The notes: generated from the letters alone by a model not told the origin. Shown: positions 8,995 through 20,319, numbered from the stretch's first letter. The stretch: 64,000 bases of DNA from Branchipolynoe longqiensis (GCA_030323885.1 CM059190.1:81770709-81834708); one strand, 5' to 3'. A program made the numbers and translations.

Positions 8995-10165
8995 AATGCA
9001 TGAGAAAGCAAAGCTAGATTACCTAACGGAGAGAAGAGATTCACACCTATTGTTTATGTACATAACCGCCAGAGAGACAATATATATAGATGATACAAAC
9101 AGGAATACTAGATGGACCGATTCCAGTCCATTCAAAGTCCCCAAACCTTCCACAAACTAGCTAACTAAAGCAGACATTTACAAAGTCAGCACAATGTAGA
9201 ACAACCTACCAGTCAGAATCAGGGCAGTGATTTCCTATCGAGAATTCAAAAACTCATGAACTGCCCACCTGATCGGGCTGGCCCTTATGGGCCTGTCACA
9301 CTACGACGCTTCTCTCGGCGACCAGTCAGTGTTGAAAGTACTATCTTGCGCGTCGAGAAACGTTAAAGATTTAGGGGAAATATGGTGAAATTGGACGTTG
9401 GCGGAGCGTTTCAGTAGCGTGTTGGTAGCGCGCGGGCAACGCTTGTCGACGCGTGGGAAAAACAAATGCGATGTCTCGTTTTGCCGCCGTGACTGGATGG
9501 CGCGCGCGGCGTGTCATCAGCGGTACGACAGCGTTCGGTCAGTGCTCCGTGAGCGACAAGCGGACGTGTGTGACGTCACCACCCATCCGCTACGTGTCCG
9601 CTACACGCTGACAACACGCTAGCAACACGCTAGAACAACGCCAGCAACACGCTGGGGAACGTTATCGGCGTGCCGTACACGTCTCCCCAACGTCCAAACT
9701 ATCACGAAATGCTAGACAAACGCGCACAGCCCGCCCGCTACCCGTTACGCACACGTCCAGCGAACGCTATGGACGCGCTGACCAAATCCAACCAACCGTT
9801 GCCAAAAATATCAACAGACTATGGACGTTCCCCAACGTCCTGCCAGCGTTCTTGTAACGTGTCGTGGGCGCGTTTTGACGCGCCACTAATGTCCTCCCAT
9901 TTACTCCCGCGTGTTGCCGGTCGCTGGTGGTTTTTGACATGTTCAAAATACTCAGCGACCAATAACGCGCGCCGACGTTCGCCGCCGACCGTGAACGTCA
10001 AAGATAGTGTACCGACGTGTACCGACGCGCGCATAACGCGCCACCAGCGCTTCTCGATATTTCACCAAATATCGCCCCAAAACACCACACGTTGACGGGT
10101 CGCCGGCGAGAAGCGTCGTAGTGTGACAGCCCCATTATGCAGATGTTCCATGGCATCACCAAACC
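8995..10165 (+). pseudogene. LINE RT C-terminal fragment interrupted by a TIR element
   Basis: Translation of 8998-9284 gives HEKAKLDYLTERRDSHLL and then DIYKVSTM-stop-NNLPVRIRA-EFKNS. This parallels the end of the LINE at 39734-42815 (KAQVSYLSQRRDTHLL, APIYRGGTLWNKLPVRTR, EFKNF). The Trp codon has become a stop. The frame continues after the TIR element (10135 onward, to a stop at about 10167). Confidence 0.65.
9288..10134. mobile_element. TIR element, CTGTCACACTACGACGCTTC family (Harbinger-like ends)
   Basis: Left end TGGGCCTGTCACACTACGACG; right end is its near-perfect inverse ending GACAGCCCCA. It is flanked by TTA on both sides (9285-9287, 10135-10137), and removing it with one TTA rejoins the LINE reading frame. 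The inside has no transposase but many short CpG-rich words (ACACGCT, AACGTCC, CGTTG) on both strands, and one TTTTTGACATGTTCAAAATA palindrome at 9931-9950. Confidence 0.8.
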
Positions 10166-10520
10166 TTAAAGTTGCATAGTCCGATGATTTAGAATTTCTG
10201 TATTTTTTCTGATATAAATATATTAGATCGATCACTAGTATCTACTTTACATTAGTTCAAAGTTACTTTTATTTTAAATGATAAACTTTTGAGATATTTT
10301 GAGTGCAAACATGGAAAATTAGTTTTGGCAAGCTTGCCAAACTTCTGCCACCATAGTCTTCTGCAGTAACAGGTTCTGTTAAATTGACTCAGTATTGCCT
10401 TCTACACAGAAACAAATGCTTAATAAGTGCATCAGTATCTAAGTTAGATATGTAAAATCAAATCTAGATAATTGGTTTGGTTTTGAAAATTTGATATTTT
10501 ATCGGACTATGCAGCTTTAA
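10166..10520 (+). mobile_element. TTAA-type MITE, copy 1 (355 bp)
   Basis: Ends TTAAAGTTGCATAGTCCGAT and ATCGGACTATGCAGCTTTAA; the TTAA at each end may be the target duplication (piggyBac-like) or part of the TIR. An inner palindrome GTTTTGGCAAGCTTGCCAAAC lies at about 10323-10345. A copy of the same length is at 28671-29025. Confidence 0.75.
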
Positions 10521-11070
10521 GTGGCTGGCCGACAAACCCTCTCCCTCGGTTCTCGCTATTTACTTTTTGATTCCCCCATTATTTCCTGTCGGCCACCCAC
10601 ACATGACAGTGGCACTCCATATATAATATTTAAAAACCAAATGCACCCAGTTGCTGAGTGGGTCCCACTGCTTCCCTGGCCACAGCTGGCTCAATGTATT
10701 ACTAACAACTCTACCCTAACATCAGAACTGATATTGTTTACAAGTGCAACTGCAAGGGTTAGACTAGATTATTCCTTTCCAACTGACAGTAATATATTCC
10801 TTGACTGACTTCAGTTGAATGGCTGACCTGCCCATCCCATGTCCTAAATACAAACTTATTGCAACTTCAACTTAAACTAAATAAAAGCTGAAGATAACTT
10901 CTGCACACATTGTAAATGCCACGAAAACACTTACATTGATCCATCTAATATTGATGTAGTCGCATTTCCGTATTGCTGTGGTACTTTTAAGTAAACATTA
11001 GTAATTCATTGTGCTATTGACGCTATTCACGCCGTGGCCATGTTGAAACCAGACCGAGACCAGGTACGCA
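10521..11070. other. Unassigned
   Basis: Mixed composition, no repeat or coding signature recognised. Confidence 0.35.
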
Positions 11071-11205
11071 TCTGCTCGGCGTCGCTCTGCGTTCGCTCTG
11101 CATTCGCTCTGCGTTCACTCTGCGTTTGCTCTGCTTTCACTCTGCGTTCGTTCTGCTTTCACTCTGCGTTTGCCCTGCACTCGCCCTGCGCTCGCTCTGC
11201 GTTTA
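11071..11205 (+). repeat. 11-bp minisatellite, about 12 units
   Basis: Imperfect tandem GCTCTGCGTTC units (variants ACTCTGCGTTT, GCCCTGCACTC). The unit is not a multiple of three, so the overlapping 101-codon ORF (11034-11339) is an 11-residue repeat by-product. Confidence 0.85.
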
Positions 11206-13144
11206 GGTATGAACATTGCTCCAAATATTTTGTTTGTCCATCAAATACCTCTCGTAATCACTCAAATTTGAGGATATTCATTTTTGAAACCACCATAATC
11301 ATGATTACCTGTTTTCTATCTATTGGCCAATTTTCATAATGTTGACTCCAAGTCTGGATAGTTATGGTGGTATCACATACCATGCAGCACTGTCAGCGTA
11401 GTTATCTGCATAATGCTGTTAAACAACTAGTCTTAGTAATAACAAATTAATAAGAGCTTTAAAAGGGTTATATATATATTAAAAATATATATATTAAGAA
11501 AGTTATGCAATTTTGAATTTAAGAAAAGATCAGTGACCAGGGTGAGTGACTTTGTTGACATCGCCTATGGTTCATCCTCAAAATGCATCTGATCATCACT
11601 CAATCTTCATGAAAATTGACCTATAGATAGATAAAACGTAGGCGAAAATGAATATGATAGTTTCAAAAGTGAATATCTTCAAATTTTACTCCTTTAATTT
11701 TTGTCGTAGTTCATACACATCGGCACACAGCACTGTTTTATGGACATTTTCACCGTTTCACAACGCCCAATGCATAACCAGCCTCCTACCCAATATGACC
11801 CCCTACCAAATATGAAATTAATAGACGTTAACTGGAGAGCACAATACTACTGCTTTCTACTTTACAGAAAACAACTAAGATGGATTTGTCAGTTTTTGCT
11901 CCTGAACCATTCATATATATATATATAACATTGGATAACACATATCTAAGATATACAGGTTCATATTCCCTTATCAGAAATCCTTGGGGGCCAGTTATAT
12001 ATCAGAATTCAGAAGCAGCGCAACAAATATATATAATAGCATAATAACAACAATAATAATAATAATGGAATTCCCTTTCATCTCTTTATACTCGCATAAT
12101 ACTCATACAAAACAGACACACACATATATATATATATACCTGGCTATAAATCGCATCTCAGTGCGTGTGAATATTTATCAGAATGAATGCTGCAGGTGTC
12201 CCATAGCGCAGCTAGGCTCCTTTATCTAAAGCTCTATCAGACCCATTTAATGGCCGTTCAAGGCAGTGCAGGTCGGGCTATTATTGCATTAAGGCTGCTA
12301 CGCTGATGGATGCCGGCAGGAGACTTTGCGACACATTGCCAATTAATTAGGCACTTTGCGCGATGAACATGCAGATCTGGTGTAGATGAAAGCCCCACTC
12401 TCCACAGAGCGGACGGCCAGACTGCTCTACAAGGGAACCTCAACACCATCCTTCATAAACCGGGAGACTTTGAGCAGGGTCTCCATTGTAGGGAGTGGAG
12501 TGTTGGTGTAAGCAAACAGGAACATTAGGGCCTACAGCGGGATTCAAAGCCACATTTCTGCCACTTAGTGCAGTATGATATGTATTCCCGTAGGATTTGT
12601 GTGCTAAAATAGATTTTTTTGTGCAGTTCTGGCTTCAGTAGGGTTCAGGCTAACAGAAAATGATGGGGTCCACATTTTCAGACCCCTCCCCCCTTCATGG
12701 GGGGTCATTTCCATTTTCAGACCCCCCGCAACTGACCATTCACCTATCTCCGGAAGTTATTTACGATTTTCATACTTGAAGTGTCGATTTGTAGGTTTTC
12801 AGTTATGCTGAGTTGATTTATGACACTTACAAAGCAACCGGAAGTTTCCTTCTTGCACTTCCGCTCAGTATTTAGGGTCTCGCTATGTATCCTCACCATG
12901 TATGATCAGATTTCCCCCCCCCCCCTAACGAAACTAAAATTTGGGCTGAGTTGAATTTTGTTCAATCATATGGATGTAGTACGGTACAACTGCATAGCTT
13001 TCCCAAAGGGTGATCTTCCAGCAAAGCAACCAATGTTACATTAAGTTAAAGTTAATTCCTATACAACAGGGATGAAAGATCTCCGCGATTTCGCGGATTT
13101 CCGGGATTTTTCCTGTCGCTATAAGTGTATACTAATATGTTGCG
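11206..13144. other. Unassigned AT-rich stretch
   Basis: Small TA runs (11467-11500, 11915-11930, 12123-12140), a (TAA)n run near 12045-12065, and a C-rich hairpin-like duplication of ATTTTCAGACCCC at 12676 and 12714 around GGGGGGTC. 12240-12450 has mixed composition but no match I recognise. No SINE is visible in this ~1.9 kb, the longest SINE-free stretch outside the arrays. Confidence 0.4.
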
Positions 13145-13500
13145 CCCTTCCTGATATGACCTTAGATGTTGCCAGGATGTAAAACTCCAACAACCAACCA
13201 ACCGATATGTTATTTCATGCTGCAGCACCATCAGCGTATACTAATATGTGGTGCAAATGCCGCAGCACTAGCAGCGTATACTACTAATGCCTTCAACCAC
13301 TGCAGCAGGGTCAGCGTATACCAATATGTGGGGCAAACGCCGCAGCACTAGCAGCGTATACTACTACTAATACATGCTTCTAACGCCACAGCACTATCAG
13401 CATATACCAATATGTGGTGCAAACACCACAGCACTAGCAGCATATACTTCTAACACACGCTTCAAATGGCGCAGCACTATCAGCGCATACCAATATGTAG
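13145..13500 (+). repeat. SINE-A tail, then ~85-bp tandem repeat
   Basis: 13145-13202 is a SINE-A tail. 13203-13500 holds about 3.5 units of CAGCACTAGCAGCGTATACT / ACCAATATGTGGTGCAAAC. Each unit itself contains two related CAGCACTA-CAGCGTATAC halves. Confidence 0.7.
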
Positions 13501-13957
13501 GAAATCTGACTTCCGGGAATTTTCAGGGATTCCCTGACAATGCTAAGCCTATGGGAGAATATCAGCATTTCCACTTTTTTTCCCGGAGACCACTTTCATC
13601 CCTGATACAAGATTCATTATTGCAACCATCCCCTGTTTAAATCACAAACCCATCTGAGCAAACTATCAGTATAAACAGCTCCCAGTCTCACACTCTACAT
13701 GAAGCTCATATTATCCATAATGAACAGCCATAATTGATTTTGTCAGAATTTCTAGGATATTAATCTACTCTAATTTTGTTTAAAATACGAAGGATATGCA
13801 ACAGCATTTACCTTAGTACACCAACGCGGTAATAACTATGGTGATAACTATAACAAAAATTAGCCTGACTCAACTGAGCATACCGATTGTGGCAAAAACA
13901 GTTTAAAGATCCTAAAATAAATGGGACCAATCCCCATGAATAACAACTTATTTAATT
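13501..13957. other. Unassigned
   Basis: No recognisable feature. Confidence 0.3.
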
Positions 13958-14150
13958 GTATAACTTACAACGACATCAAAGGCCAGTTGCTCTCATACCA
14001 TGTCTATGTGGTGTGGGAGGTTAAACATCCCTTGGGTCGGTAAAAGTGTAGACTCAGCCTTTCTATCGACAAACTGTCTAATGGTGAAAACAAGTCTATT
14101 CAGACTTATCCATGATAAGCAGTATAAATCTTCAAGAAAAAATAAATAAA
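13958..14150 (+). mobile_element. SINE family B, copy 1
   Basis: GTATAACTTACAACGACATC, GTTGCTCTCATACCATGTCT, CCCTTGGGTCGGTAAAAGTG: almost identical to 22878-23076. The 3' end is A-rich. The 5' part is not tRNA-like in an obvious way. Confidence 0.7.
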
Positions 14151-14285
14151 AATAAGACTCCAATCAAATGAACTGATGACTAACAATTACAAGTTATGAT
14201 TGGCAATGCATTGCAAGTCAGCAACTCGCGCTGTATCCATGATCAACCTTATTTTGCCAACTTCAAAGCTGGTTGAATTATGAAC

Positions 14286-14612
14286 TACAGTAAAACCTCT
14301 GTAACCGACCTCCTCCACAGATCGACCACTCCCCTATATCACTCGATTTATTTGTGTCCCAAACGATCGCCCATACGATGCTATTGTAACAACAACAAAA
14401 ACCTCCCTAGACTGACCACCTCCCTAAATGGACCATATAAAGTCAGTCCCAGTGTCGGTCGATTTAACGAGGTTTTACTGTACAGTAAAACCTCTCTAAC
14501 CTCTCTAACCGACCACCGCCACAGATCGACCACTCCCCCATATCAATCACTTTGTTGGGGTCCCAAACGATTGCCCATACAATACCATTGTAATGAAAAT
14601 AAACCTAGGTTA
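14286..14612 (+). mobile_element. Pogo/Tigger-like MITE (14286-14482) and abutting second, truncated copy
   Basis: Ends TACAGTAAAACCTCTGTAAC and ACGAGGTTTTACTGTA, the CAGTAAAACCTC type known from Tc1/mariner pogo elements, with TA at both ends. At 14481 a second copy starts in the same orientation and runs to about 14612 without its right end. Confidence 0.75.
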
Positions 14613-14815
14613 GGAAAGTAGTATAGGTTACTTATGATTTGGTGTAGAACAGTTGTTTTATGTCTACCCAAAGGTTTTAAGTGTCCTGGAATTCACTGGT
14701 ACATATAGCTGATATCTGAGGCATAAGTACTGTGCAAGCTACATAGAGTATGGATGTAGGTGGCCCTTGTCATTCTTGGTTATACAGTAGTTATTCCGAC
14801 CTTCTTTGAATGTGA

Positions 14816-16406
14816 AGCCTTGGTCACATAGCCGTTAGTGGACGTAGATGAACGTAGTGGAGGCTAACGTGGGTCAAATGTGGTGTAAGTTTGTTAAACT
14901 ACGTTGAATAATGTTAAGGTACGGCACCTTTTGCCACCGAATGCTACGGATAAATATGTTACAGTACTGATGCCGGTACATTTAACTACTTTCAACTACG
15001 TTCAACTATGTTCAACTACATTCAACTACGTTCAACTACTTTCAACTATGTTAGCGAAATAGCAAATTTTAGACAGGAAGTGTGAACACGTATTTGTCTC
15101 TCATTTTTGCTTGAGTGCAAGTAAATATGCAACACAAGGAATAATTAGTAGCATGTGGTAAATAAGGGGTCAAATTTCCCTGGATCATCAGCCCATGCTT
15201 TTTCTAATCTGTTCTTGAATGAATTTATTGACTCGGCATCAATAACATTTTGTGGGAGACTGTTCCATATATTTATGATCCTGTTTGAGAAATTGTGTTG
15301 CCTCTACTTTGAAATGGCTCTGGGTTTTACTAGTTTGAGAGTATGGCCCTGACTGCCTTCACTTTTATTCACAGTAAAAAATTGGTTCATATCTATTTTT
15401 ATCAAAACCTTTCATAATTTTAAATATTTCAATTATGTCACTTCTTTTCCTTCTGTAGGAAAGGGTAGGAAGTTTCAATTCTCTAAGCCATTGTTCATAG
15501 GGTAAGTCCTTTATAACCGCAACTAATTTCGATCTCCAGAATATCTTTCCGAAAAATTGGGCTCCAAATTTGTGGACAGTATTCCAACATTGGCCTAACA
15601 AGAGACTTAAATAGAATGAGAAAATTGTTCTTGTTGAGGTGATGGAAAGTTCTGATGAGACACTGCCTGGCAGGTCATTTATAAATATTCAAAATAATAT
15701 TGGTCCCAGCACACTTCCCTGACGTATTCCTGAGGTGACATTCTTAAAGGAAGATTTTTTATTACCTATGAGTACCCTTTGCTTTCTCTCAGACAGGAAA
15801 TCCTGTATCCATTCAGAAATTGATCCGGATATTCCCCGGGCTTTGATTTTGTTTAATAGTCTTTTGTGAGGCACACTATCAAAGGCTTTGGAGAAGTCCA
15901 GATAGATGGTGTCCCATGCCAGGCCATGATCCAGCCAGTCAGTCCAAATTTCCATCACTTCTAGTAGTTGTGTCAGGCAAGATTTGCCTCCAGTGAATCC
16001 GTGTTGGTCTGGAGATATCAATCCTAGTCTCCACTACGTTCAACTACGTTCAACTACGTCCAGTAATGGCTATGTGACCATGGGATGCACGACGTGGAAC
16101 AGCCATGGTTTTGTGCGGGTCAAAGTATGCTAGAGTACGATAGAGTATGCTAAATAATGCTTGAGTACATTAAGAGGTAGGTTCTACTACATTCTACTAT
16201 GTTCAAAATAATTCAGCCCCTAATGTACCGCTCCTTTGAACATGTCCAAAAATTAAATCGGAGATCACAGCTCCCCCACGTTATTACCAAATTAACATCA
16301 AGGACAAGGGCGGATGCCAGTACTTTCAACTACGTTCAACTACTTTCAACTATGTTCGCCTCCACTACGTTCACTTACGTCCACTAACGGCTATGTGAAC
16401 TGGGCT
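14816..16406. mobile_element. Large TIR element, TTCACATAGCCGTTAGTGG family
   Basis: The ~50-bp TIRs match: AGCCTTGGTCACATAGCCG...TGAACGTAGTGGAGGC on the left and the inverse ending CTATGTGAACTGGGCT on the right. The flanks are TGA and TTA, one base apart. Words TTCAACTACG/ATGTTCAACT occur many times at 14990-15050, 16025-16080 and 16320-16380. CTTTGAACATGTCCAAAAAT at 16233-16252 resembles the inner palindrome of its relatives. A LINE fragment (15135-16022) occupies the middle. Confidence 0.65.
15135..16022 (-). pseudogene. LINE reverse transcriptase fragment
   Basis: Minus-strand reading from 16021: DQHGFTGGKSCLTQLLEV, YLDFSKAFDSVPHKRLL (motif A), GIRQGSVLGPILF (motif B), then a frame change. 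15365-15601 follows with EQWLRELKLPTLSYRRKRSD. The minus strand of 15155-15352 gives FSNRIINIWNSLP and ESINSFKNRLE. The FADD block is lost in an internal deletion near 15600-15690. It fits the CR1/Jockey/L2-type group and is a different family from the LINE at 39734. Confidence 0.75.
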
Positions 16407-17023
16407 TTATTCTCTTGAATATTGGCTGTCATTGTATCATTACAAACTGGTCACCTGGATTTCGGACAGGGGGATGTGAACCTGTATATTACTATTATTA
16501 GGACTACTTCTACCACGGCCGCCAGAGGGCGGTTTAGTGGTGGAAATCGTCGATTGCAAAGCATGGTAAATAAACTCCAAAAGAAAGCGTTGGTGGTAAG
16601 TTCATTATGCACGCTCTGCTGGGAGCATTCATTATTTACTTCTCCATCTGACAGATGTAATTAAAGTTGTCAACCGGAAATTTCCTAACACGCTGGATAT
16701 CGTCTGCTTGGCGGAGCACTGGAGCGAATGGAGGCGTCAGCATTGATTCGGTGAAGATTTACCCAGCAGCGACTAAGAACTGTTACCTTTATCTACAGGC
16801 GAGGTCTCACTCTCAGGCATCAAACAGATAACAGGTTCCTTCATACTCTCTCTCTCTCTCTCTCTCTCTGCATCTCCTAACTCCCCCTCCCCAACTGCTC
16901 ACACACGCACAAAACACACCCAACACCCACACACCGTGCCTCAGATAGTGGATTGAGTGGGGTTTCACTTCCTTGCAACATGCTTGGTGTTCCCCGTTCA
17001 ACAGGTCCCACCGAGACGATCTA
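16407..17023. other. Mostly unassigned; one ~105-bp satellite unit and a (CT)n run
   Basis: 16505-16562 (CCGCCAGAGGGCGGTTTAGTGGTGGAAAT) resembles the ~105-bp satellite at 35920-36425. (CT)n at 16845-16869. The rest is not recognised. Confidence 0.45.
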
Positions 17024-17507
17024 CCAGTCGAGGTGGCCGAATCGTTAGAGCGCGGGCCTCGCATGCGGAAGGTTGGGAATTTGGTTCTTGGTCGAGTCAA
17101 ACCAATGACTTATAAAATTGATAGTTATCGCTTCCTAGCCTGGCACTTGGCATTAATAGGACACTGTTTAGCTCAGTGTCAGGATAGTGTGACTGTATCC
17201 GGCAAGGTAGCGACAAGCATCCATTTTGTAAGTCATTGGTTTGACTCAGCCTGGATTCGAACTCCCGACTATGAGCATGGTGCGTATGGTATATATTTAT
17301 ATATTATGCAATATACACATACTATTGTACCATGTCTCTATCAATTAAAACAAAGCCATTGGTTTGACTCAGTCGAGATTCGAACTCCCGACCATGAGCA
17401 CAGGAAGCCTGCGATATTCCCGATTCGACCACCGTCGTGCATAGGGTATATATTTATATATTATGCAATATACATACATTATTGTACCATGTCCCTATCA
17501 ATTAAAA
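17024..17507. mobile_element. SINE-A fragments with a ~150-bp tandem duplication
   Basis: 17024-17215 is a plus-strand SINE-A 5' half. From 17216 a minus-strand head fragment (GTCATTGGTTTGACTCAGCC...GAACTCCCGACTATGAGC) plus AT-rich GTATATATTTATATATTATG is duplicated: 17233-17351 and 17358-17507 are near copies. Confidence 0.65.
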
Positions 17508-17918
17508 TGAATTCAAAATAATTAAAACAATTGAATTAGCACTGACAATCTCATTTAAATAAATAATTAAAGACATGCAGTCATATTCTCTGTCGGTCAT
17601 GGGTAAGTTACAAATTCGATTAGAAAGACAAACAAGTCATCTATTGAAGGCCACCTTATAATAATTTGCTTGCGTCGATGCCTTTGAAATGAATGTGTCT
17701 GCTTCCTCACGATTTGTCTGTTCAATAATTCTCTTTATCCCCTGTGGAAAAGTATAACCCCATTAACCCAAATTTGAAGGGACCCTAGAAATTTGTTTGG
17801 ATTAACCAACCATTGGTTTAATCGAGCTTTGGCTTCAACTTTTACTTTGAGTAAGCGTGTATTGCACATGTAATATATAATGTATGTGGACACTTTGATT
17901 ATTGTCTTTTTATGTATA
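17508..17918. other. Unassigned; possible diverged foldback-MITE arm
   Basis: 17746-17830 (AAGTATAACCCCATTAACCC, TTGGATTAACCAACC) is a diverged relative of the arms of the element at 17919-18246. Confidence 0.4.
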
Positions 17919-18246
17919 TACAGTATAACCACATTAAACCAAGCTCGGTTAAACCAAACGATCGGTTAATCCAAACTTTTGTTGGCGGCCCTGCAAAATA
18001 CTACCATTTATCATATAAAAATGTCAACTCTGACGTTATAACCACATGAAAGTTTGGTTTAACCATACCGGAAGTGGCCTAGGGTCCGACCATTTTGTTT
18101 GGATTAACCGATAATTTGGATTACCCAACTTTGGTTTAACCAACTTTTTTATATGATAAATGGTAGTATTTTGCCGGGCCGCCAACAAGTTTGGATTAAC
18201 CGAAAGTTTGTGTTAACCGAGTTTGGTTTAAAAGGGTTATACTGTA
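17919..18246. mobile_element. Foldback MITE with ~100-bp arms (pogo-like ends)
   Basis: The left arm TACAGTATAACCACATTAAA...ACTACCATTTATCATATAAA is mirrored by TTTTTATATGATAAATGGTA...AAGGGTTATACTGTA on the right. The arms cover two thirds of the element. The CAGTATAACC ends and TA context fit pogo/mariner MITEs. Confidence 0.75.
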
Positions 18247-18392
18247 TTATATCTTACCACTAACGTGCCCTATTTCCCCTGTGCTATCCATTTTTACCAG
18301 CAAATATCAAAGTTGTATATTGCAAGAGGGTTCATATGTTATATGTTCTAGATTTCCACTTATTGGTAATATAGGAGCCTTCCACTGGTATG

Positions 18393-18770
18393 CAGGTATA
18401 GCAATACCTCAGGGAGTTTGACGCCCCTGCCTTGCAGAGTTCTAAACCACTGCCTTGTGGTACAGGTCCTTGACAGAACCGAAGGTTAAGGGAGCAAACC
18501 CTAAACAGAAAACCATGTCACTGTGGCAGCATTAAGGGCGGTTGATGTATGGAACTCCCAACATCTCCCGTCCAGCCACTGCAGGGACAAATAGTTTTGC
18601 GCCTGTCTTGACATGTTCTTGCCGGTGTGAAACCTTTATTTGCTCCCCGAGAGAGCGCCGCTGGTAACTTGCAAAAGCCAGCAGCACTTCAACATTTTTG
18701 CAGGCAGCTTTCATGAAAGGCAGCTTTCATGAAAGGCAGCTTTCATGAAAGCAGTTTTCCACTGACCTGC
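18393..18770 (-). repeat. Repeat family R, copy 1
   Basis: About 330 bp strongly similar to 48175-48475. Conserved blocks include CCACTGCCTTGTGGTACAGG, AAACAGAAAACCATGTCACT and AAATAGTTTTGCGCCTGTCT. A 60-codon minus-strand ORF exists in both copies (MKAACK.VEVLLAFASYQ), but most differences between copies change amino acids, so coding is unlikely. The 3' side has GGCAGCTTTCATGAAA three times in tandem (18705-18752). Confidence 0.7.
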
Positions 18771-18802
18771 TACTTCCTGAGCACCCTAAACCTGCTACGG
18801 TT

Positions 18803-19615
18803 TGTTTGTTTGAGTTTTACGTCCTGGCAACATATCACAACATGTACCGACTTGTGACTGTGCACACCGTTGGCGACTTAATAATGCTGTCTCGCTGGAA
18901 GATCAGGCCACCAGCACTATGATCTGATTTCCTACACAATCACATTATCCTGACACTGAGCTAACCAGCCCTTGCCGTATCCTAATAATGCTGAGCCCCA
19001 GGCTAGGAAGCGACAAGTATACATTTAGTAAGTCATTGGTTTGACTGGAACAGGATTTGAACCCATGACCAGGTTTGGAAGCAACAAGTATAATTTTTGT
19101 ACGTCATTGGTTTGACTCAGCTGGGATACAAACTCCCGACGTTCTGCACGGGAAGCCTTAGATAAAAGAATCACCTCGTACTTCCAGTACAGGGGTGAAA
19201 ACCAGCCTTATATAAAAACGTCAAAAAATCGGGCTAATGAAAGGAGTCTTTATGAGAGCCTAATTTCACAATCTAAGAAGCAACATTTAATCTTTGTATA
19301 TGTCTTCATCTTTACCCGCTACTTTTGAGTTGGAGAATATAATAAAACATATACTTTAATGCAATTTAAAAGTGAAATCGACAGTGTTCTCTGGCCGCCA
19401 TCTTGTCTTCTTGCATTCTCTCTCATTTCACAAATTCTGTTCTGATATAAGTAACCATTTGACACTGGTGCCAGGCATTCTACTTCTTGTTCCATACTAA
19501 CACTATTTTCATCCGTATTTATATAAGGCTGGTCTTCACCCGTGTACTACAAGTACCGGGTGAATCTTTTATCTAGGGAAGCCTGTGCTCTACGGATTCA
19601 GCCACCACGTCCGGT
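18803..19615 (-). mobile_element. SINE-A split by a hAT-like MITE (parts 18803-19157 and 19576-19615)
   Basis: The tail and body run 18803-19060, and a partly duplicated head region follows to GGGAAGCC at 19157. The tRNA-like head resumes after the insertion (GGGAAGCCTGTGCTCTACGG, CCACCACGTCCGG). Confidence 0.75.
19158..19575. mobile_element. hAT-like MITE with 8-bp target duplication
   Basis: It is flanked by GGGAAGCC at 19150-19157 and 19576-19583. The TIRs are ~58 bp with few mismatches (TTAGATAAAAGAATCACC on the left; inverse of TAGATAAAAGATTCACC on the right; both continue to GACCAGCCTTATATAAA). An 8-bp duplication is typical of hAT elements. There is no internal ORF. The left flank at 19100-19157 and right flank join to a normal SINE head. 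Confidence 0.85.
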
Positions 19616-19804
19616 AAATATGTGAAGGAATTCAAGCATGTTGCATGTTGCAAATGGTTCGTAATTTCTAATTATGGGTGGTGGTGGAAGGACACACAGT
19701 CAACAGCCTCCCCCCGCCCCTGGCTTCCCCGTCATTTCTTGTTTATTGTTTCTCTCCTTGTCACTTTCGATTCCATTCATAAATCTACCACCCATTAAGC
19801 TTTA

Positions 19805-20289
19805 ATGCTCTGTCACACATCACCCGATTGGGGAAACGGAAAGAAGGCAAACAAATAAGTGACAAAGTGACAAATAAGAAGACAAATAAGTCTTCACGCT
19901 TCCTGTCTACCATTCGCTATTTCACAAACAAAGTCCATTAATATGCGGCAAATTCCGGTTTGTGTCTGTTGCATATCCGTTGATATCCATTGATATCTGG
20001 CCCAATCCATTTACAAGTTTTGAACATGCACAAAACTTGCAATGGATGCCGCCGGTTTGATGTCTACAGTTCTTGTCCAGTTTGAGTCCGTTTAGTCCGC
20101 TTACTGTCCATTGGATATCCGTTCATGTCCGTTTTATGTCTGTTTCATGTCCGTTCGTCCAGCGGCCTTTGACCCGATATCGCAACATTTTTACACATTT
20201 GAATACATTTCGATACTTATTACTCCCCCAACACCACCGGACTAGACAATTCTGTCTGTTGCTCAATCCGGCGAGGTATGACAGGGGCT
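19805..20289. mobile_element. TIR element, CTGTCACACATCACCCGATTG family, copy 1 (485 bp)
   Basis: It starts ATGCTCTGTCACACATCACC and ends GGTATGACAGGGGCT, between TTA at 19802-19804 and 20290-20292. The inside is filled with words TGTCCGTTT, ATGTCCGTT and GATATCC. The inner palindrome AAGTTTTGAACATGCACAAA is at 20014-20033. A shorter relative is at 28167-28485. Confidence 0.78.
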
Positions 20290-20319
20290 TTAACACCCCT
20301 GCCCTGCTGCTGCAACCGG

